Shown piece after piece: positions 17,900 through 26,113 of a DNA stretch of 64,000 nt. Numbering within the stretch: position 1 is the first letter of the stretch; each line of letters begins with the position of its first letter. The position numbers were made by a program, and so were the translations under genes. The DNA lies in the NCBI GenBank assembly GCA_016934535.1, contig JAFGSQ010000056.1, positions 43,602-107,601 on the forward strand. Direction: 5' to 3'. Source of the DNA: a candidate division WOR-3 bacterium (GTDB lineage Bacteria > SDB-A). The notes beneath the pieces were generated by a model, which saw nothing but the letters and a program-made list of their open reading frames with translations, had not been told where the DNA came from and made no database searches.

Positions 17900-17931
17900 A
17901 AGATTTTACGTCCTTCATTTACGAGGAGCGA

Positions 17932-17964
17932 GCCATCCGGAATGTTTGAAACACTACGAATGGC
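17932..17964. repeat. Nested inverted repeat between operons
   Basis: Outer arms GCCATCCG and CGAATGGC (one mismatch) enclose an inner TGTTT-G-AAACA dyad. It sits between the stop of the secreted-protein gene (17980) and the DUF503 start (17899), both minus strand. No T-tract follows in that direction, so it is not a standard terminator; it may be a weak terminator or an operator ahead of the DUF503 operon. Confidence 0.4.
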
Positions 17965-17979
17965 CGACTTGAAAAAAAT

Positions 17980-19203
17980 TTATTTTATAAAATCGACTTT
18001 TTCCCTCATCTCTCCTTCGGGAGTGGATAAAGTTATGAAATATGTTCCGTTGATACAGTCGTTTCCAGTGCCGTCGTGTCCGTCCCAGTAAAATGAATGA
18101 TTTCCGGCGTCAAGCATTCCTTCGTTGAGAACTCTTACTTTTGAACCGTTGACGGAATATATTGAAACCGATACGAATTGCGGATATGTCAAACTGATAT
18201 TAATTTCGAGACTGTTGGCGAAAGGATTTGGGAATAATCTTAATACATTTATTCCAGTGTGTTGTTCGACAGGTTCTTCCACTCCGAGACCTGTCTCGTA
18301 AAGTTCAATGAACCTGCACTGTCCGGAATACTTTACTGCAATCTGCGCACCTGTGGCTGAATCGAGCTCGACAACTCCGACAGAACTTGTCGCAAGAATG
18401 TTGCCGTTTCCGAGTCTGTAAACGCCTCTGGCGCCGCTGAAAGGCAGTGTCCTGAATATAGTTCCGCTCGTGTCAAAATCAGTGACGTTGTTCGCGGAAA
18501 ATCCGGCTACCAGAAATTCTCCTGGCTGAACCGGATCGGAAATTATCTGCTCGGGAAAATTAATAGATATAATTTGTTTCACGAAACTCCCCGAAGCGTC
18601 GTAGAGTCTTACGTTGTCTGAAGATCCTTCTATGTCGGCCACAAGAGCGCTTCCGTCCGAGAGGAAAAATATGTCGAAAGGATCTATGGTTCCTGCGGGG
18701 ACGAAAAAGCCCGCAGACGAATGAGGACCGCTGAACATGAAAATAGCCTTGTTGCCGGTTCCTCCGCATGTGACGAACAGAGTGTCGTTTCTGAAAGCGA
18801 TTCCCCTGACGTTGTCCAATCCGTCGGAGGCGTCTGCCGCTATGTACAAGAAATTTCCCAGAGAATCGAAAGCGTATACGGCGTCTGATACTTGATCTGA
18901 GAGGAAAATAATATTAGATGGTCCCTGTATGGCGTTGATAGGTGTTTGAAGGTCGTAATTGAGTCCGGTGGGATCGTCTACAATTATGTTTCCGATGTAT
19001 GTTCCGTCGTAGGGCGAAAACATGCCTACTACGTCGGCGTTTGAATCCGGGATAAGAAGAACCGACGCCTTGGGCATAGAAGATTTCTCATAGACTTGTT
19101 TTCCTGTCCAAGGATTGATACCCGACATCTCAGCCTCTTCCTGATTTGCAAAAATCATGATGGGAAGAGACAACAAAAACATGACACTGATTAAACGCTT
19201 CAT
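17980..19203 (-). CDS. Secreted beta-propeller-like protein with sorting domain
   Basis: A 407-residue exported protein. The signal peptide is MKRLISVMFLLSLPIMIFA. The body has repeated propeller-type strands (GIAFRNDTLFVT, IFFLSDGSALVAD, GVYRLGNGNILAT). The C-terminal ~85 residues form a FlgD/type IX type A sorting-like module (LRLFPNPF, VSVSIYSVNGSKV, HSFYWDGHDGTG, NGTYFITL), the same ending style as the protein at 266-2305. AAAAAAGGAGG precedes the ATG. The promoter is the palindrome at 19231-19244. Surface or extracellular location is inferred; the ligand is unknown. Confidence 0.83.
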   Translation of the reverse strand: MKRLISVMFLLSLPIMIFANQEEAEMSGINPWTGKQVYEKSSMPKASVLLIPDSNADVVGMFSPYDGTYIGNIIVDDPTGLNYDLQTPINAIQGPSNIIFLSDQVSDAVYAFDSLGNFLYIAADASDGLDNVRGIAFRNDTLFVTCGGTGNKAIFMFSGPHSSAGFFVPAGTIDPFDIFFLSDGSALVADIEGSSDNVRLYDASGSFVKQIISINFPEQIISDPVQPGEFLVAGFSANNVTDFDTSGTIFRTLPFSGARGVYRLGNGNILATSSVGVVELDSATGAQIAVKYSGQCRFIELYETGLGVEEPVEQHTGINVLRLFPNPFANSLEINISLTYPQFVSVSIYSVNGSKVRVLNEGMLDAGNHSFYWDGHDGTGNDCINGTYFITLSTPEGEMREKVDFIK

Positions 19204-19230
19204 TTTTCCTCCTTTTTTCGTTACGGTTAA

Positions 19231-19244
19231 TATAATTAATTATA
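19231..19244. promoter_or_regulatory. Palindromic double -10 promoter
   Basis: The 14-bp perfect palindrome TATAATTAATTATA contains one TATAAT on each strand. On the minus strand it is preceded by TGT (extended -10) and drives the secreted-protein gene 28 bp away. On the plus strand a TATAAT at 19231-19236 would read antisense into the DUF486 gene. Confidence 0.6.
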
Positions 19245-19280
19245 ACATAATTACAGGCGTTGAAAAAAGAAACTGAGGTC

Positions 19281-19634
19281 TCAACCACCGAAAATCGTCT
19301 TTCTGAAAATGAAAAAAACGGCGCCGAGAATGCAGAGTCCGGCCCAGAGAAAATCAATGTCGGGTTTTTCTCTGAAATAGAAAACAGAAAAAGGAATGAA
19401 AACGGAAAGTGTTATGACTTCCTGGAGGATTTTAAGCTGTCCTAAGTTCATCGCCTGATGACCAATCCTGTTGGCCGGAACCTGAATAAGGTATTCGAAA
19501 AAAGCGATTGCCCAGCTGGCAATTGAGGCTATTATCCAGGGTTTTTGCGATAAATTTTTGAGGTGTGCATACCAGGCGAAGGTCATAAAGATGTTGCTGC
19601 AGATCAATAGAATTACCGTAATTAAATAATGCAT
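19281..19634 (-). CDS. DUF486 (DMT-like) membrane protein
   Basis: A 117-residue protein with four hydrophobic segments, matching DUF486 of the drug/metabolite transporter superfamily. The conserved centre is WAIAFFEYLIQVPANRIGHQ followed by QLKILQEVITL. Homologues are small inner-membrane proteins of unknown substrate. It is a single gene divergent from the cyclase gene; 116 bp separate the two starts. No strong Shine-Dalgarno site is seen (AAAAGGATTTTATATG is the best, with wide spacing). Confidence 0.85.
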   Translation of the reverse strand: MHYLITVILLICSNIFMTFAWYAHLKNLSQKPWIIASIASWAIAFFEYLIQVPANRIGHQAMNLGQLKILQEVITLSVFIPFSVFYFREKPDIDFLWAGLCILGAVFFIFRKTIFGG

Positions 19635-19724
19635 ATAAAATCCTTTTAGCCGGAAATTATAAGGGATTTTTTATTCCTGCAAAGTATTATTTGCGCCGAT
19701 TTTAATGCGGAGAAAAATTCTTTC

Positions 19725-19733
19725 TGATAGAAT
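19725..19733 (+). promoter_or_regulatory. Extended -10 promoter of the cyclase gene
   Basis: TGATAGAAT (TG-A-TAGAAT) 17 bp before ATG 19751. The predicted start near 19740 leaves a short leader containing AGAGAGGA. The same TTCTGATAGAAT string recurs upstream of the gene at 25169. Confidence 0.55.
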
Positions 19734-19750
19734 TTCGGCAGAGAGGACGG

Positions 19751-22700
19751 ATGAAAAATTCAATGAAGACAAGAAGGTTAGTCCCAAACATTGTCGAAGA
19801 TTTTTTCCTCAATAAAATACAGTTCAAAGAGTTTGAAGGAGCGGTTTTGTTCCTCGACATTTCCGGCTTCACTTCGACAACGGAAGAGCTGATGAAAAAC
19901 GGAAAAGAAGGCGCTGAGGTACTTTCAAAAATAATAAACGACGTCTTCACTCCGGCGATATCCGCCGTCGAAAGACATTCCGGGTTCGTCCCAGTTTTTG
20001 CAGGAGACGCGTTTTATGCCGTGTTTCCAGCCGGAAAGAAAATTAATAAATCCTCCACAGTGTCCGCTCTTTTAGCCGCCGGCGAGATTGTGAGTGAATT
20101 CACCGGTTTGAATCCCGTCAAAACCAGGTTTGGAGATTTCGTTTTCTCGCCTAAAATCGCCCTATCGTCTGGTAAAATCATTTTTAAGACAATCGATTGC
20201 GGCGGACGGTACTTGTATTATTTTCAGGGAAAACCGTTTGACGAGACGGCTGAACTGCAAAAAAAATGTGGTGACAATGAAGTTTTGGCGAATACAAAAA
20301 TAAAAAAAGCCGTAAAAACTGACAAAAGATACAAGTTTATAAAGAAAACCGAAAATTTTTTTGCCGCGGATATTAGATTAAAAAAAAACAAAGAGCTGAA
20401 AAAACAGTCGAAAAAGATTTCGATCCGAATTGCAGAAAAATTCATTCCAAAGAGTGTTCTTTCCAAAAAAGAAACGGGTGAATTCAGGGACACAGTGGCG
20501 TGCTTCATTTCTCTGGAAAGAGTTAAAGACATTGATCAGGCAATAAAAAACGCCGTCGTCATTTCAGAGAAATTCGGTGGGTACATGAACAAAATAATCG
20601 CAGGCGACAAAGGGGTTGTAGCCCTGACTATTTTCGGCGCTCCGACGGCGGTCGAGAAACCTCTTGAAAAAGCCGTCAGATTCTCACTTGAGCTCAATTC
20701 GGTGTCAAAACGCTCTGTGAAGACGGGAATTTCCCGAGGAGTGACCTACGCTGGATTTGTCGGATCCCCGGATATGAGCGAATACACTGTGATGGGAAAA
20801 AGCGTCAACCTGGCGGCAAGATTGATGGTAAAAGGTAAAAAAGGGCAAATTCTGATTGATGAAAGAACAGCACAGGCGTTAACGGACAGATTCATTCTAA
20901 AGACTGAAGGAAAGCGGAAATTCAAAGGAATCAAGGAAAGAATGGATTTGTTTTCAGTTGATGAGGCGGGCAAAGAAGAAATCACGGGAAATTTTGACGA
21001 CCTTTTTGTAGGAAGAGAAAAGGAAAGAAATCAGATCATTGATGTTCTGAAAAAGACTTTGAAAGAAAAGGTCAACGGAGGAATGATTTTCATCGACGGA
21101 GAACCTGGCATGGGCAAGACCAGACTCGTGTCTGAAGTTCTGAACGAAGAGGAAATAAAAGATTCGTTCACGATTGTATTTTTATCATTTGAACCTTCGC
21201 AGAGTGAAAGCCTGTCGCCTTTCGTAAAATTTTTGAAAAACTACTTTTTCAGTGCAAAAAACGATTTCGACGCTGTTTTGAGTGAACTGGCTGAAAAAAC
21301 CGGAGACAGAGTTTTGAGGGAAGAGCTTTTGCGGGGAAGAGATTTTTTGGCTTACTTCACCGGTGTTGAAAAAGACTTGATCAATTACCCGGGAATCAAA
21401 CCCGAAAAAATAAGCGAAAATTTTTTTTACGCTTTTAAAGCGATGATCAAAGCGCTTTCTTCATTTAAGCCGATCATTTTGACCGTGGATGATTTTCAAT
21501 GGGTGGATGAAGATTCTATAGATCTTATGAGGGTGCTTTCGATAAACGTCGAAAAATTCCCTTATGTCTTTTTAGCTACCTGCAGATTGAAAGACGACGG
21601 TCAGGTCTTTGACCCGGAGACTGAATTTCCTGTTGTCAAAAGAATATTAATAGAACATTTCGGCGTAGAACTGACGGGAAAAATGCTTGAAAACACATGG
21701 AAGTCAGAAAAACTGCCCCAAAAGACTATTGAGTTTTTTCACGAAAAAACCGGTGGGAATCCGTTTTTTATAGAACAGTTCGCGCTTTATTTCATGGAAA
21801 ATAAACTTTTAAGTCCAGATTTCAGCATAGCAGGCCAAACCGATGGTATTCCCTCTGATATAAATTCGGTCATAACAGCCAGATTCGACAGGCTGACGGA
21901 TGATTTGAAAGAAGCCATCAAAAACGCGTCTGTTCTCGGCAAGGAATTTGCCGTCGATGTTTTGTCCCGGATGCTGAGAAATAAAAGGATATCCCGCGAC
22001 CTAAGGTCGGGAGAAAACGAACAGATATGGACGAGGATTGAAAAAATTAGATACATGTTCAGGCACGTTCTCATAAGAGATTCAGTCTATCAAATGATAC
22101 TCAAAGAGAAACTGAGATCTCTTCATAACCTCGCAGGAAGCATAATCGAAGAGATATACGCCGAAGATATTTCAAGTCATTATGTCGAACTTATTGAGCA
22201 CTGGGACAGGGCTGAAAACGCCGATAGAGTTATTAAAACCGGGAGAGACGCCGTCAAACATGCCGCTGAAAAAGGTATGAAAAAAGACTCTCTGACCTGT
22301 TATGAAACTATGGACAGGTATTTGACCGGTTCGGAAAAGACTGTCAACAAAATACAGTGGGCGCAGACCCTTTATAATACTTCGAATTTCAAAAAAGCGA
22401 TTGCCGTGGCTGAGGAAGCTCTCATTGAAGCTGAAAAAGATCATGACAAAAAATCTCACAGTAGATTGGTCAATTTGATTTTCGAAGTGAAGCTTCACGT
22501 CGGAGACAGGGAAGAAATCAGAAGAAAGTTCGACGCATTAAAAGAGCTTCTGGAGAACACAGACGACCCTGTATCTCTGATCAACACTCTCGACAATATT
22601 GCCATGTATCATCATCACTCCGGGTATGAAGAACAGGGTTATGTCTACGCAAAGAGGGCTTTGGAAGAGGCAGAAAAACTTGCAGATTCATCGGAGAACA

Positions 22701-23584
22701 GACAGTATCTCAATATACTTGCAAAAAATTACAGCATAATATCCGTGTTTTTCGGAAGGGAAGTCGGCCTTGACAGGGTTTTTGAGTATCTGGACAGAGC
22801 TCTTAAAATCGCTGAAAGAATTGAAAGTAAACCCGCCAAGGCTGTTTTGTACGGTAATCTCGGTCTTTCATACATGGAGATAAAACTCGACGCGGATAAA
22901 GCCATGTTTAATTTTAAAAAAGCCCTGGAACTATACGAAGAATTCCAGGATAGAAACGGATCGGTGACGACACTTAACAACATGGCATTGATTGCTCTGC
23001 ACAAAAAAGAATTAAAAAAGGCCGAAGAATTGTTCAGAAGAGCTCATTCAATATCGATTGAAATCGGAGACATTCCTGTACAAATACTCTGCCTTATCAA
23101 TTTGTGCAGTGTCGAGAGAAATAGGGGCAGGTACGATAAAGCTCTCGCGTTGCTGGACGAAGCAATTGAAAAAGTGAATAAATGCGGCAAAGACCTTTTT
23201 CTTGCGGAACATTACGACATCAGGTTTGGAATCAATATCCTGAAAAAGGACTATGAAGAAGCCGAAAAGAGCAACGAAGCCCTTCTTGCGATGCACGGAA
23301 AACTTAAAAATGATTATCTGCTTTTCAGGTATGAGATAAACTCAGCCGAATTGGTTTACGAGCGGGGTGACGCAGAAAACGCTGAAAAAAAACTGAATCA
23401 AATGCTCGAAAAATGGGGAAATACGATCCAAAAGGCGGAAATATTTTACTTGATGTGGAAAATCAAACGGACAAGCGAGTCCAGGCAAAGGGCTGCATAT
23501 CTATACAAAAAACTGATAGAAGAGGAAACCGGAGAGTACAAACAGCTGTCCTATATTGACAAGTATGAAGAATTGACTTCTTAG
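19751..23584 (+). CDS. Soluble-adenylyl-cyclase-like protein: two cyclase domains, ATPase, TPRs
   Basis: A 1277-residue protein laid out like mammalian soluble adenylyl cyclase (ADCY10). C1 (~25-200) has both metal-binding Asp segments (FLDISGFT, FAGDAFYAVF) but lacks the catalytic NxxxR. C2 (~250-405) lacks the first metal Asp (FISLERV) but has the transition-state segment YTVMGKSVNLAARL. One composite active site is therefore expected, making cAMP from ATP. A STAND/AAA-type ATPase follows (GREKER ~420; Walker A GEPGMGKT ~450; Walker B ILTVDDFQW ~578). From ~830 to the end are TPR-like helices. No signal peptide or membrane segment, so it is cytosolic. It is a single-gene unit ending 5 bp before the convergent anti-sigma gene. 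Whether it is active, or bicarbonate-regulated like sAC, is untested. Confidence 0.88.
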   Translation: MKNSMKTRRLVPNIVEDFFLNKIQFKEFEGAVLFLDISGFTSTTEELMKNGKEGAEVLSKIINDVFTPAISAVERHSGFVPVFAGDAFYAVFPAGKKINKSSTVSALLAAGEIVSEFTGLNPVKTRFGDFVFSPKIALSSGKIIFKTIDCGGRYLYYFQGKPFDETAELQKKCGDNEVLANTKIKKAVKTDKRYKFIKKTENFFAADIRLKKNKELKKQSKKISIRIAEKFIPKSVLSKKETGEFRDTVACFISLERVKDIDQAIKNAVVISEKFGGYMNKIIAGDKGVVALTIFGAPTAVEKPLEKAVRFSLELNSVSKRSVKTGISRGVTYAGFVGSPDMSEYTVMGKSVNLAARLMVKGKKGQILIDERTAQALTDRFILKTEGKRKFKGIKERMDLFSVDEAGKEEITGNFDDLFVGREKERNQIIDVLKKTLKEKVNGGMIFIDGEPGMGKTRLVSEVLNEEEIKDSFTIVFLSFEPSQSESLSPFVKFLKNYFFSAKNDFDAVLSELAEKTGDRVLREELLRGRDFLAYFTGVEKDLINYPGIKPEKISENFFYAFKAMIKALSSFKPIILTVDDFQWVDEDSIDLMRVLSINVEKFPYVFLATCRLKDDGQVFDPETEFPVVKRILIEHFGVELTGKMLENTWKSEKLPQKTIEFFHEKTGGNPFFIEQFALYFMENKLLSPDFSIAGQTDGIPSDINSVITARFDRLTDDLKEAIKNASVLGKEFAVDVLSRMLRNKRISRDLRSGENEQIWTRIEKIRYMFRHVLIRDSVYQMILKEKLRSLHNLAGSIIEEIYAEDISSHYVELIEHWDRAENADRVIKTGRDAVKHAAEKGMKKDSLTCYETMDRYLTGSEKTVNKIQWAQTLYNTSNFKKAIAVAEEALIEAEKDHDKKSHSRLVNLIFEVKLHVGDREEIRRKFDALKELLENTDDPVSLINTLDNIAMYHHHSGYEEQGYVYAKRALEEAEKLADSSENRQYLNILAKNYSIISVFFGREVGLDRVFEYLDRALKIAERIESKPAKAVLYGNLGLSYMEIKLDADKAMFNFKKALELYEEFQDRNGSVTTLNNMALIALHKKELKKAEELFRRAHSISIEIGDIPVQILCLINLCSVERNRGRYDKALALLDEAIEKVNKCGKDLFLAEHYDIRFGINILKKDYEEAEKSNEALLAMHGKLKNDYLLFRYEINSAELVYERGDAENAEKKLNQMLEKWGNTIQKAEIFYLMWKIKRTSESRQRAAYLYKKLIEEETGEYKQLSYIDKYEELTS

Positions 23585-23589
23585 CTGGG

Positions 23590-24069
23590 TTAGTTCTTTT
23601 GACGGCGTTTTTGTAAAAAAATCAGGTCTGATAAAAAGGCGGCTGTCAAAACAGCAAAAATTGTAAATGTTTCGAGTCTAAAAAAACTTCCTTTGACTTC
23701 GGGAAGATTTTGAAACAGAACAATGAAAATTGTCTTTATGGGCTCAAACCAACTTTTTGCTTGGGTCAGAACGTCAATTCTTACAAGATAAAATACAGCG
23801 CAAGCCGCCACGGCCAAGAAATACAAGCAGTTCAACAGCCTTTCTTCGGTTTTGATCTTTTTTCTTCTTGCCGAAACGGCTTTGACCGTTTTGATTGTGA
23901 AGTCCCTAGGTATTTCAGTCCTCTCAGAAGAGAGGTGTTTGAAAAGAGTCTCGTATTCACTTAGTTTCTTTGAACAGGACGCGCAGTGGGAGAGATGGTC
24001 TGTCACAGATGCGTCTTTTTTCCCCCCGTCGAGAAATTCCTGAAAAATGTCTTCGTCAACATGCTTCAT
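23590..24069 (-). CDS. Zinc-finger anti-sigma factor
   Basis: A 159-residue anti-sigma factor. The N-terminal zinc-binding motif HLSHCASCSKKL (HxxxCxxC, residues ~26-36) is that of the anti-sigma zf-HC2 domain. Two membrane segments follow (LYFLAVAACAVFYLV and FTIFAVLTAAFLSDLIFL). It starts inside the sigma gene (14-bp overlap) with GGAGG six bases upstream. It presumably holds the ECF sigma factor at the membrane until a signal releases it; no protease gene is nearby. Confidence 0.85.
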   Translation of the reverse strand: MKHVDEDIFQEFLDGGKKDASVTDHLSHCASCSKKLSEYETLFKHLSSERTEIPRDFTIKTVKAVSARRKKIKTEERLLNCLYFLAVAACAVFYLVRIDVLTQAKSWFEPIKTIFIVLFQNLPEVKGSFFRLETFTIFAVLTAAFLSDLIFLQKRRQKN

Positions 24070-24652
24070 TTGCCGCCTCCTGCGTTCTTAATACCATATC
24101 TTTCAGGTTTTTTCGAGCCCGGAATAGATAATTTTTTACCGTTCCTAAGGGCATCGATAAAGCGTAAGATATTTCTTCGTATGAAAAATTTTCCGTATGA
24201 TAAAGGGATATTATCTCTCTCTGGACAGGATGAAGCCTCTCCAGGCATTTTTCTACCAGCTGATTGCACTCCTCCCTTTGCCGGTTAAGAGAGGATTCTT
24301 TATGAGAATTTTGTAAGGACTTTTCATCCAAAAATATCTCTTCTTTTTCTCCAAAATTCATTTTGCTGAAAGATACGGTTTTTTTTCTTTTTTTAAGCAA
24401 GTTGCACGCGTGATTGTATGATATTTTCGCTATCCACGTAGAAAGTTTACAACCGTGTTTAAAAGAGCCGAGGTTTTCATAGATTTTTATGAATATTTCC
24501 TGACAAGCGTCCTCGAGATCGTCGCTGTCTTCAATCAGTTTTCCCGCGACGTGAAAGACCAGTTTTTTGTATGAATCAATGAAAAAAACGAGAGCTTCTT
24601 CGTCTCCCGACATTATTCGCCGGATTAATTCTTTTTCTTCTTTTTGATCCAT
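24056..24652 (-). CDS. ECF-type RNA polymerase sigma factor
   Basis: A 198-residue sigma-70 family extracytoplasmic-function factor. Region 2 is seen as DLEDACQEIFIKIYENL with the -10-binding helix (CKLSTWIAKISYNHACNLLKK). Region 4 is the HTH FSYEEISYALSMPLGTVKNYLFRARKNLK. The linker is long and Ser/Glu-rich. ATG 24652 sits six bases after a perfect TATAAT, so the mRNA is probably leaderless. It is paired with the anti-sigma gene and divergent from a DUF6249-like gene. The promoter is a housekeeping extended -10 type, so autoregulation is not evident. Confidence 0.92.
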   Translation of the reverse strand: MDQKEEKELIRRIMSGDEEALVFFIDSYKKLVFHVAGKLIEDSDDLEDACQEIFIKIYENLGSFKHGCKLSTWIAKISYNHACNLLKKRKKTVSFSKMNFGEKEEIFLDEKSLQNSHKESSLNRQREECNQLVEKCLERLHPVQREIISLYHTENFSYEEISYALSMPLGTVKNYLFRARKNLKDMVLRTQEAANEAC

Positions 24653-24657
24653 TTGAT

Positions 24658-24667
24658 TATTATATCA
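24658..24667. promoter_or_regulatory. Overlapping divergent -10 elements
   Basis: TATTATATCA: on the minus strand TGATATAAT (extended -10, TATAAT at 24664-24659) serves the sigma gene; on the plus strand TATTAT (24658-24663) could serve the DUF6249-like gene with a ~100-nt leader. The identical decamer lies in the divergent region at 55058-55067. Confidence 0.55.
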
Positions 24668-24767
24668 GACAAAAGCAGACGGTGTTTTGTTGCAGAATAT
24701 TGATCTGAAATTTTATGCAACCATTTCGCTTCCCCGATTGTCTTATTGTTCAAAAGGAGGTGTGAAG

Positions 24768-25094
24768 ATGAACGATTTTTTACCCATGGCTGTCTTTTTA
24801 GGAACGATTTACGGCATAGTGAAGCTGTCGATGGACTACAAAATAAAAAAGAGACTGATAGAAAAGGGAGACAACAATTTCGATCTCAACAGTTTGTCGA
24901 AAAACGGTCCCGGGTACGCAGTTCTTATGTGGGCGATGATCCTCATATCCCTGGCTGCTGCAATTTTGCTGGGATTTCTTTTCTTCCCTGAAATCAGGAT
25001 GGAAGCGACAAGCGCAATGATGCTCGGACTGAGCGGCTTCAGCATGATAGTGTATTTTGTCATAAGCAAGATTCTTGACAGAAAGAAAAAATAA
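24768..25094 (+). CDS. DUF6249-like small membrane protein
   Basis: A 108-residue protein: N-terminal hydrophobic helix (FLPMAVFLGTIYGIV), a basic stretch KIKKRLIEKGDNNFDL of the DUF6249 type, then two more membrane segments and a basic tail. The ATG at 24768 follows AAAAGGAGG by seven bases; a longer frame is not supported. DUF6249 genes are often next to ECF sigma/anti-sigma pairs, as here, so a role as a sigma-controlled membrane protein is plausible. A strong terminator follows. Confidence 0.7.
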   Translation: MNDFLPMAVFLGTIYGIVKLSMDYKIKKRLIEKGDNNFDLNSLSKNGPGYAVLMWAMILISLAAAILLGFLFFPEIRMEATSAMMLGLSGFSMIVYFVISKILDRKKK

Positions 25095-25114
25095 TCCTCT
25101 GTTCCTGCCGTTTG

Positions 25115-25143
25115 ACCGGGGGTGAATCCCCCGGTTTTTTTTT
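25115..25143 (+). terminator. Rho-independent terminator
   Basis: ACCGGGGG and CCCCCGGT form a perfect 8-bp GC-rich stem with loop TGAAT, followed directly by nine T residues. It ends the DUF6249-like transcript 20 bp after its stop. Confidence 0.93.
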
Positions 25144-25153
25144 GCCTGGATTC

Positions 25154-25162
25154 TGATAGAAT
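25154..25162 (+). promoter_or_regulatory. Extended -10 promoter of the 25169 gene
   Basis: TGATAGAAT ends six bases before GTG 25169, so transcription should begin on the start codon (leaderless). The arms ATTCT-GAT-AGAAT also form a dyad. No good -35 is visible because the T-tract of the preceding terminator fills that position. Confidence 0.5.
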
Positions 25163-25168
25163 ATTCAG

Positions 25169-26095
25169 GTGACTAAAGATGAATTTCAGAAAACGGCCGA
25201 CTCTGTCGGACTTGTCAGCGATAATAAAAAAAATGGTACTTTCGAAATAATCCTCGACAAAATCGAAAGTATGAAAAAATACAATTCCGTGGAATGCCAT
25301 CTGGTTTTGTATCCTTATTCGGACGAAGTCTCGTCCAGGGATTTTGTATTTACTCCGTACGAGGAATACGTCCGCGACATTCTGGTCAAACAAAGATCTG
25401 CTTATGCTGAAATGACAGACAGGTTTGGAAATTTTTTCGGGCTTTTCCTCGGTGTTGTCATCATTGCAATTTTTGCGATATTCAAACCCGAAGATCTCCT
25501 GTCTGTCGAATCGCTGGTGTCGGTCATTGGCTCTTACCTCATAGGGAAAGAAATATGGGATGACATAGAAAACATTCTCATAAATCTCACGAAAAAAATG
25601 ACAGTCAGGATGGTCGAGAATTATTACAGATTTCAGCTCGAAAAGCATTCCACGCTGACGTTATATTCATTGTTCGCCAAAAAAAGAAGGTACGGAAGGG
25701 AGACCATCGTCCCGGAAAAGATAGATTTTATCCAACACAGCAATTCCCAGACCCTGAGGCTTTATTTTTCAAAAAAAGAGATAAGAAAGATACCCGGTTC
25801 TTCAGCCCTGATGGTAACTTTGTCCGTCACTCCCGACAAAATTACCGAATTTCTCGAAAAAGGCTGGCTTTTCGGAGTAAAACTGAGCCTGAACAAGAGT
25901 TTTATTTGTTTCAAGAAAAGTGTCGAACTTTTTCAATCCCTCGACGGCCAGAAGAAGGGATGCCTCGACGAGGCAGGCAATTGGCACGAGGGATCGGTTT
26001 TTAAAAGGAAAACTTTTACTTTTTGGAAGATCAAGGCTTTTTTGTCAAAAAAACTGACCGATGATTTCTCTCTTGTTTATTCGAAGAGTGAATAG
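25169..26095 (+). CDS. Unrecognised membrane protein
   Basis: A 308-residue protein that I cannot assign to a family. It has about two hydrophobic segments (FGLFLGVVIIAIFAIF ~90-105 and LVSVIGSYLIG ~115-125) between a charged N-terminal ~80 residues and a ~170-residue soluble C-terminal part rich in Lys/Phe. There is no signal peptide; both ends are probably cytosolic. The GTG start is leaderless from the promoter at 25154-25162. It stands alone, convergent with the PEP-binding pair (18 bp between stops). Confidence 0.7.
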   Translation: MTKDEFQKTADSVGLVSDNKKNGTFEIILDKIESMKKYNSVECHLVLYPYSDEVSSRDFVFTPYEEYVRDILVKQRSAYAEMTDRFGNFFGLFLGVVIIAIFAIFKPEDLLSVESLVSVIGSYLIGKEIWDDIENILINLTKKMTVRMVENYYRFQLEKHSTLTLYSLFAKKRRYGRETIVPEKIDFIQHSNSQTLRLYFSKKEIRKIPGSSALMVTLSVTPDKITEFLEKGWLFGVKLSLNKSFICFKKSVELFQSLDGQKKGCLDEAGNWHEGSVFKRKTFTFWKIKAFLSKKLTDDFSLVYSKSE

Positions 26096-26113
26096 ACGGT
26101 TTTTTGATTTATA

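Noticed and set aside
25142..25147. TTGCCT as a -35 element for the 25169 gene
   Set aside because: Only nine bases lie between it and the -10; the extended -10 alone must suffice if the promoter is real.
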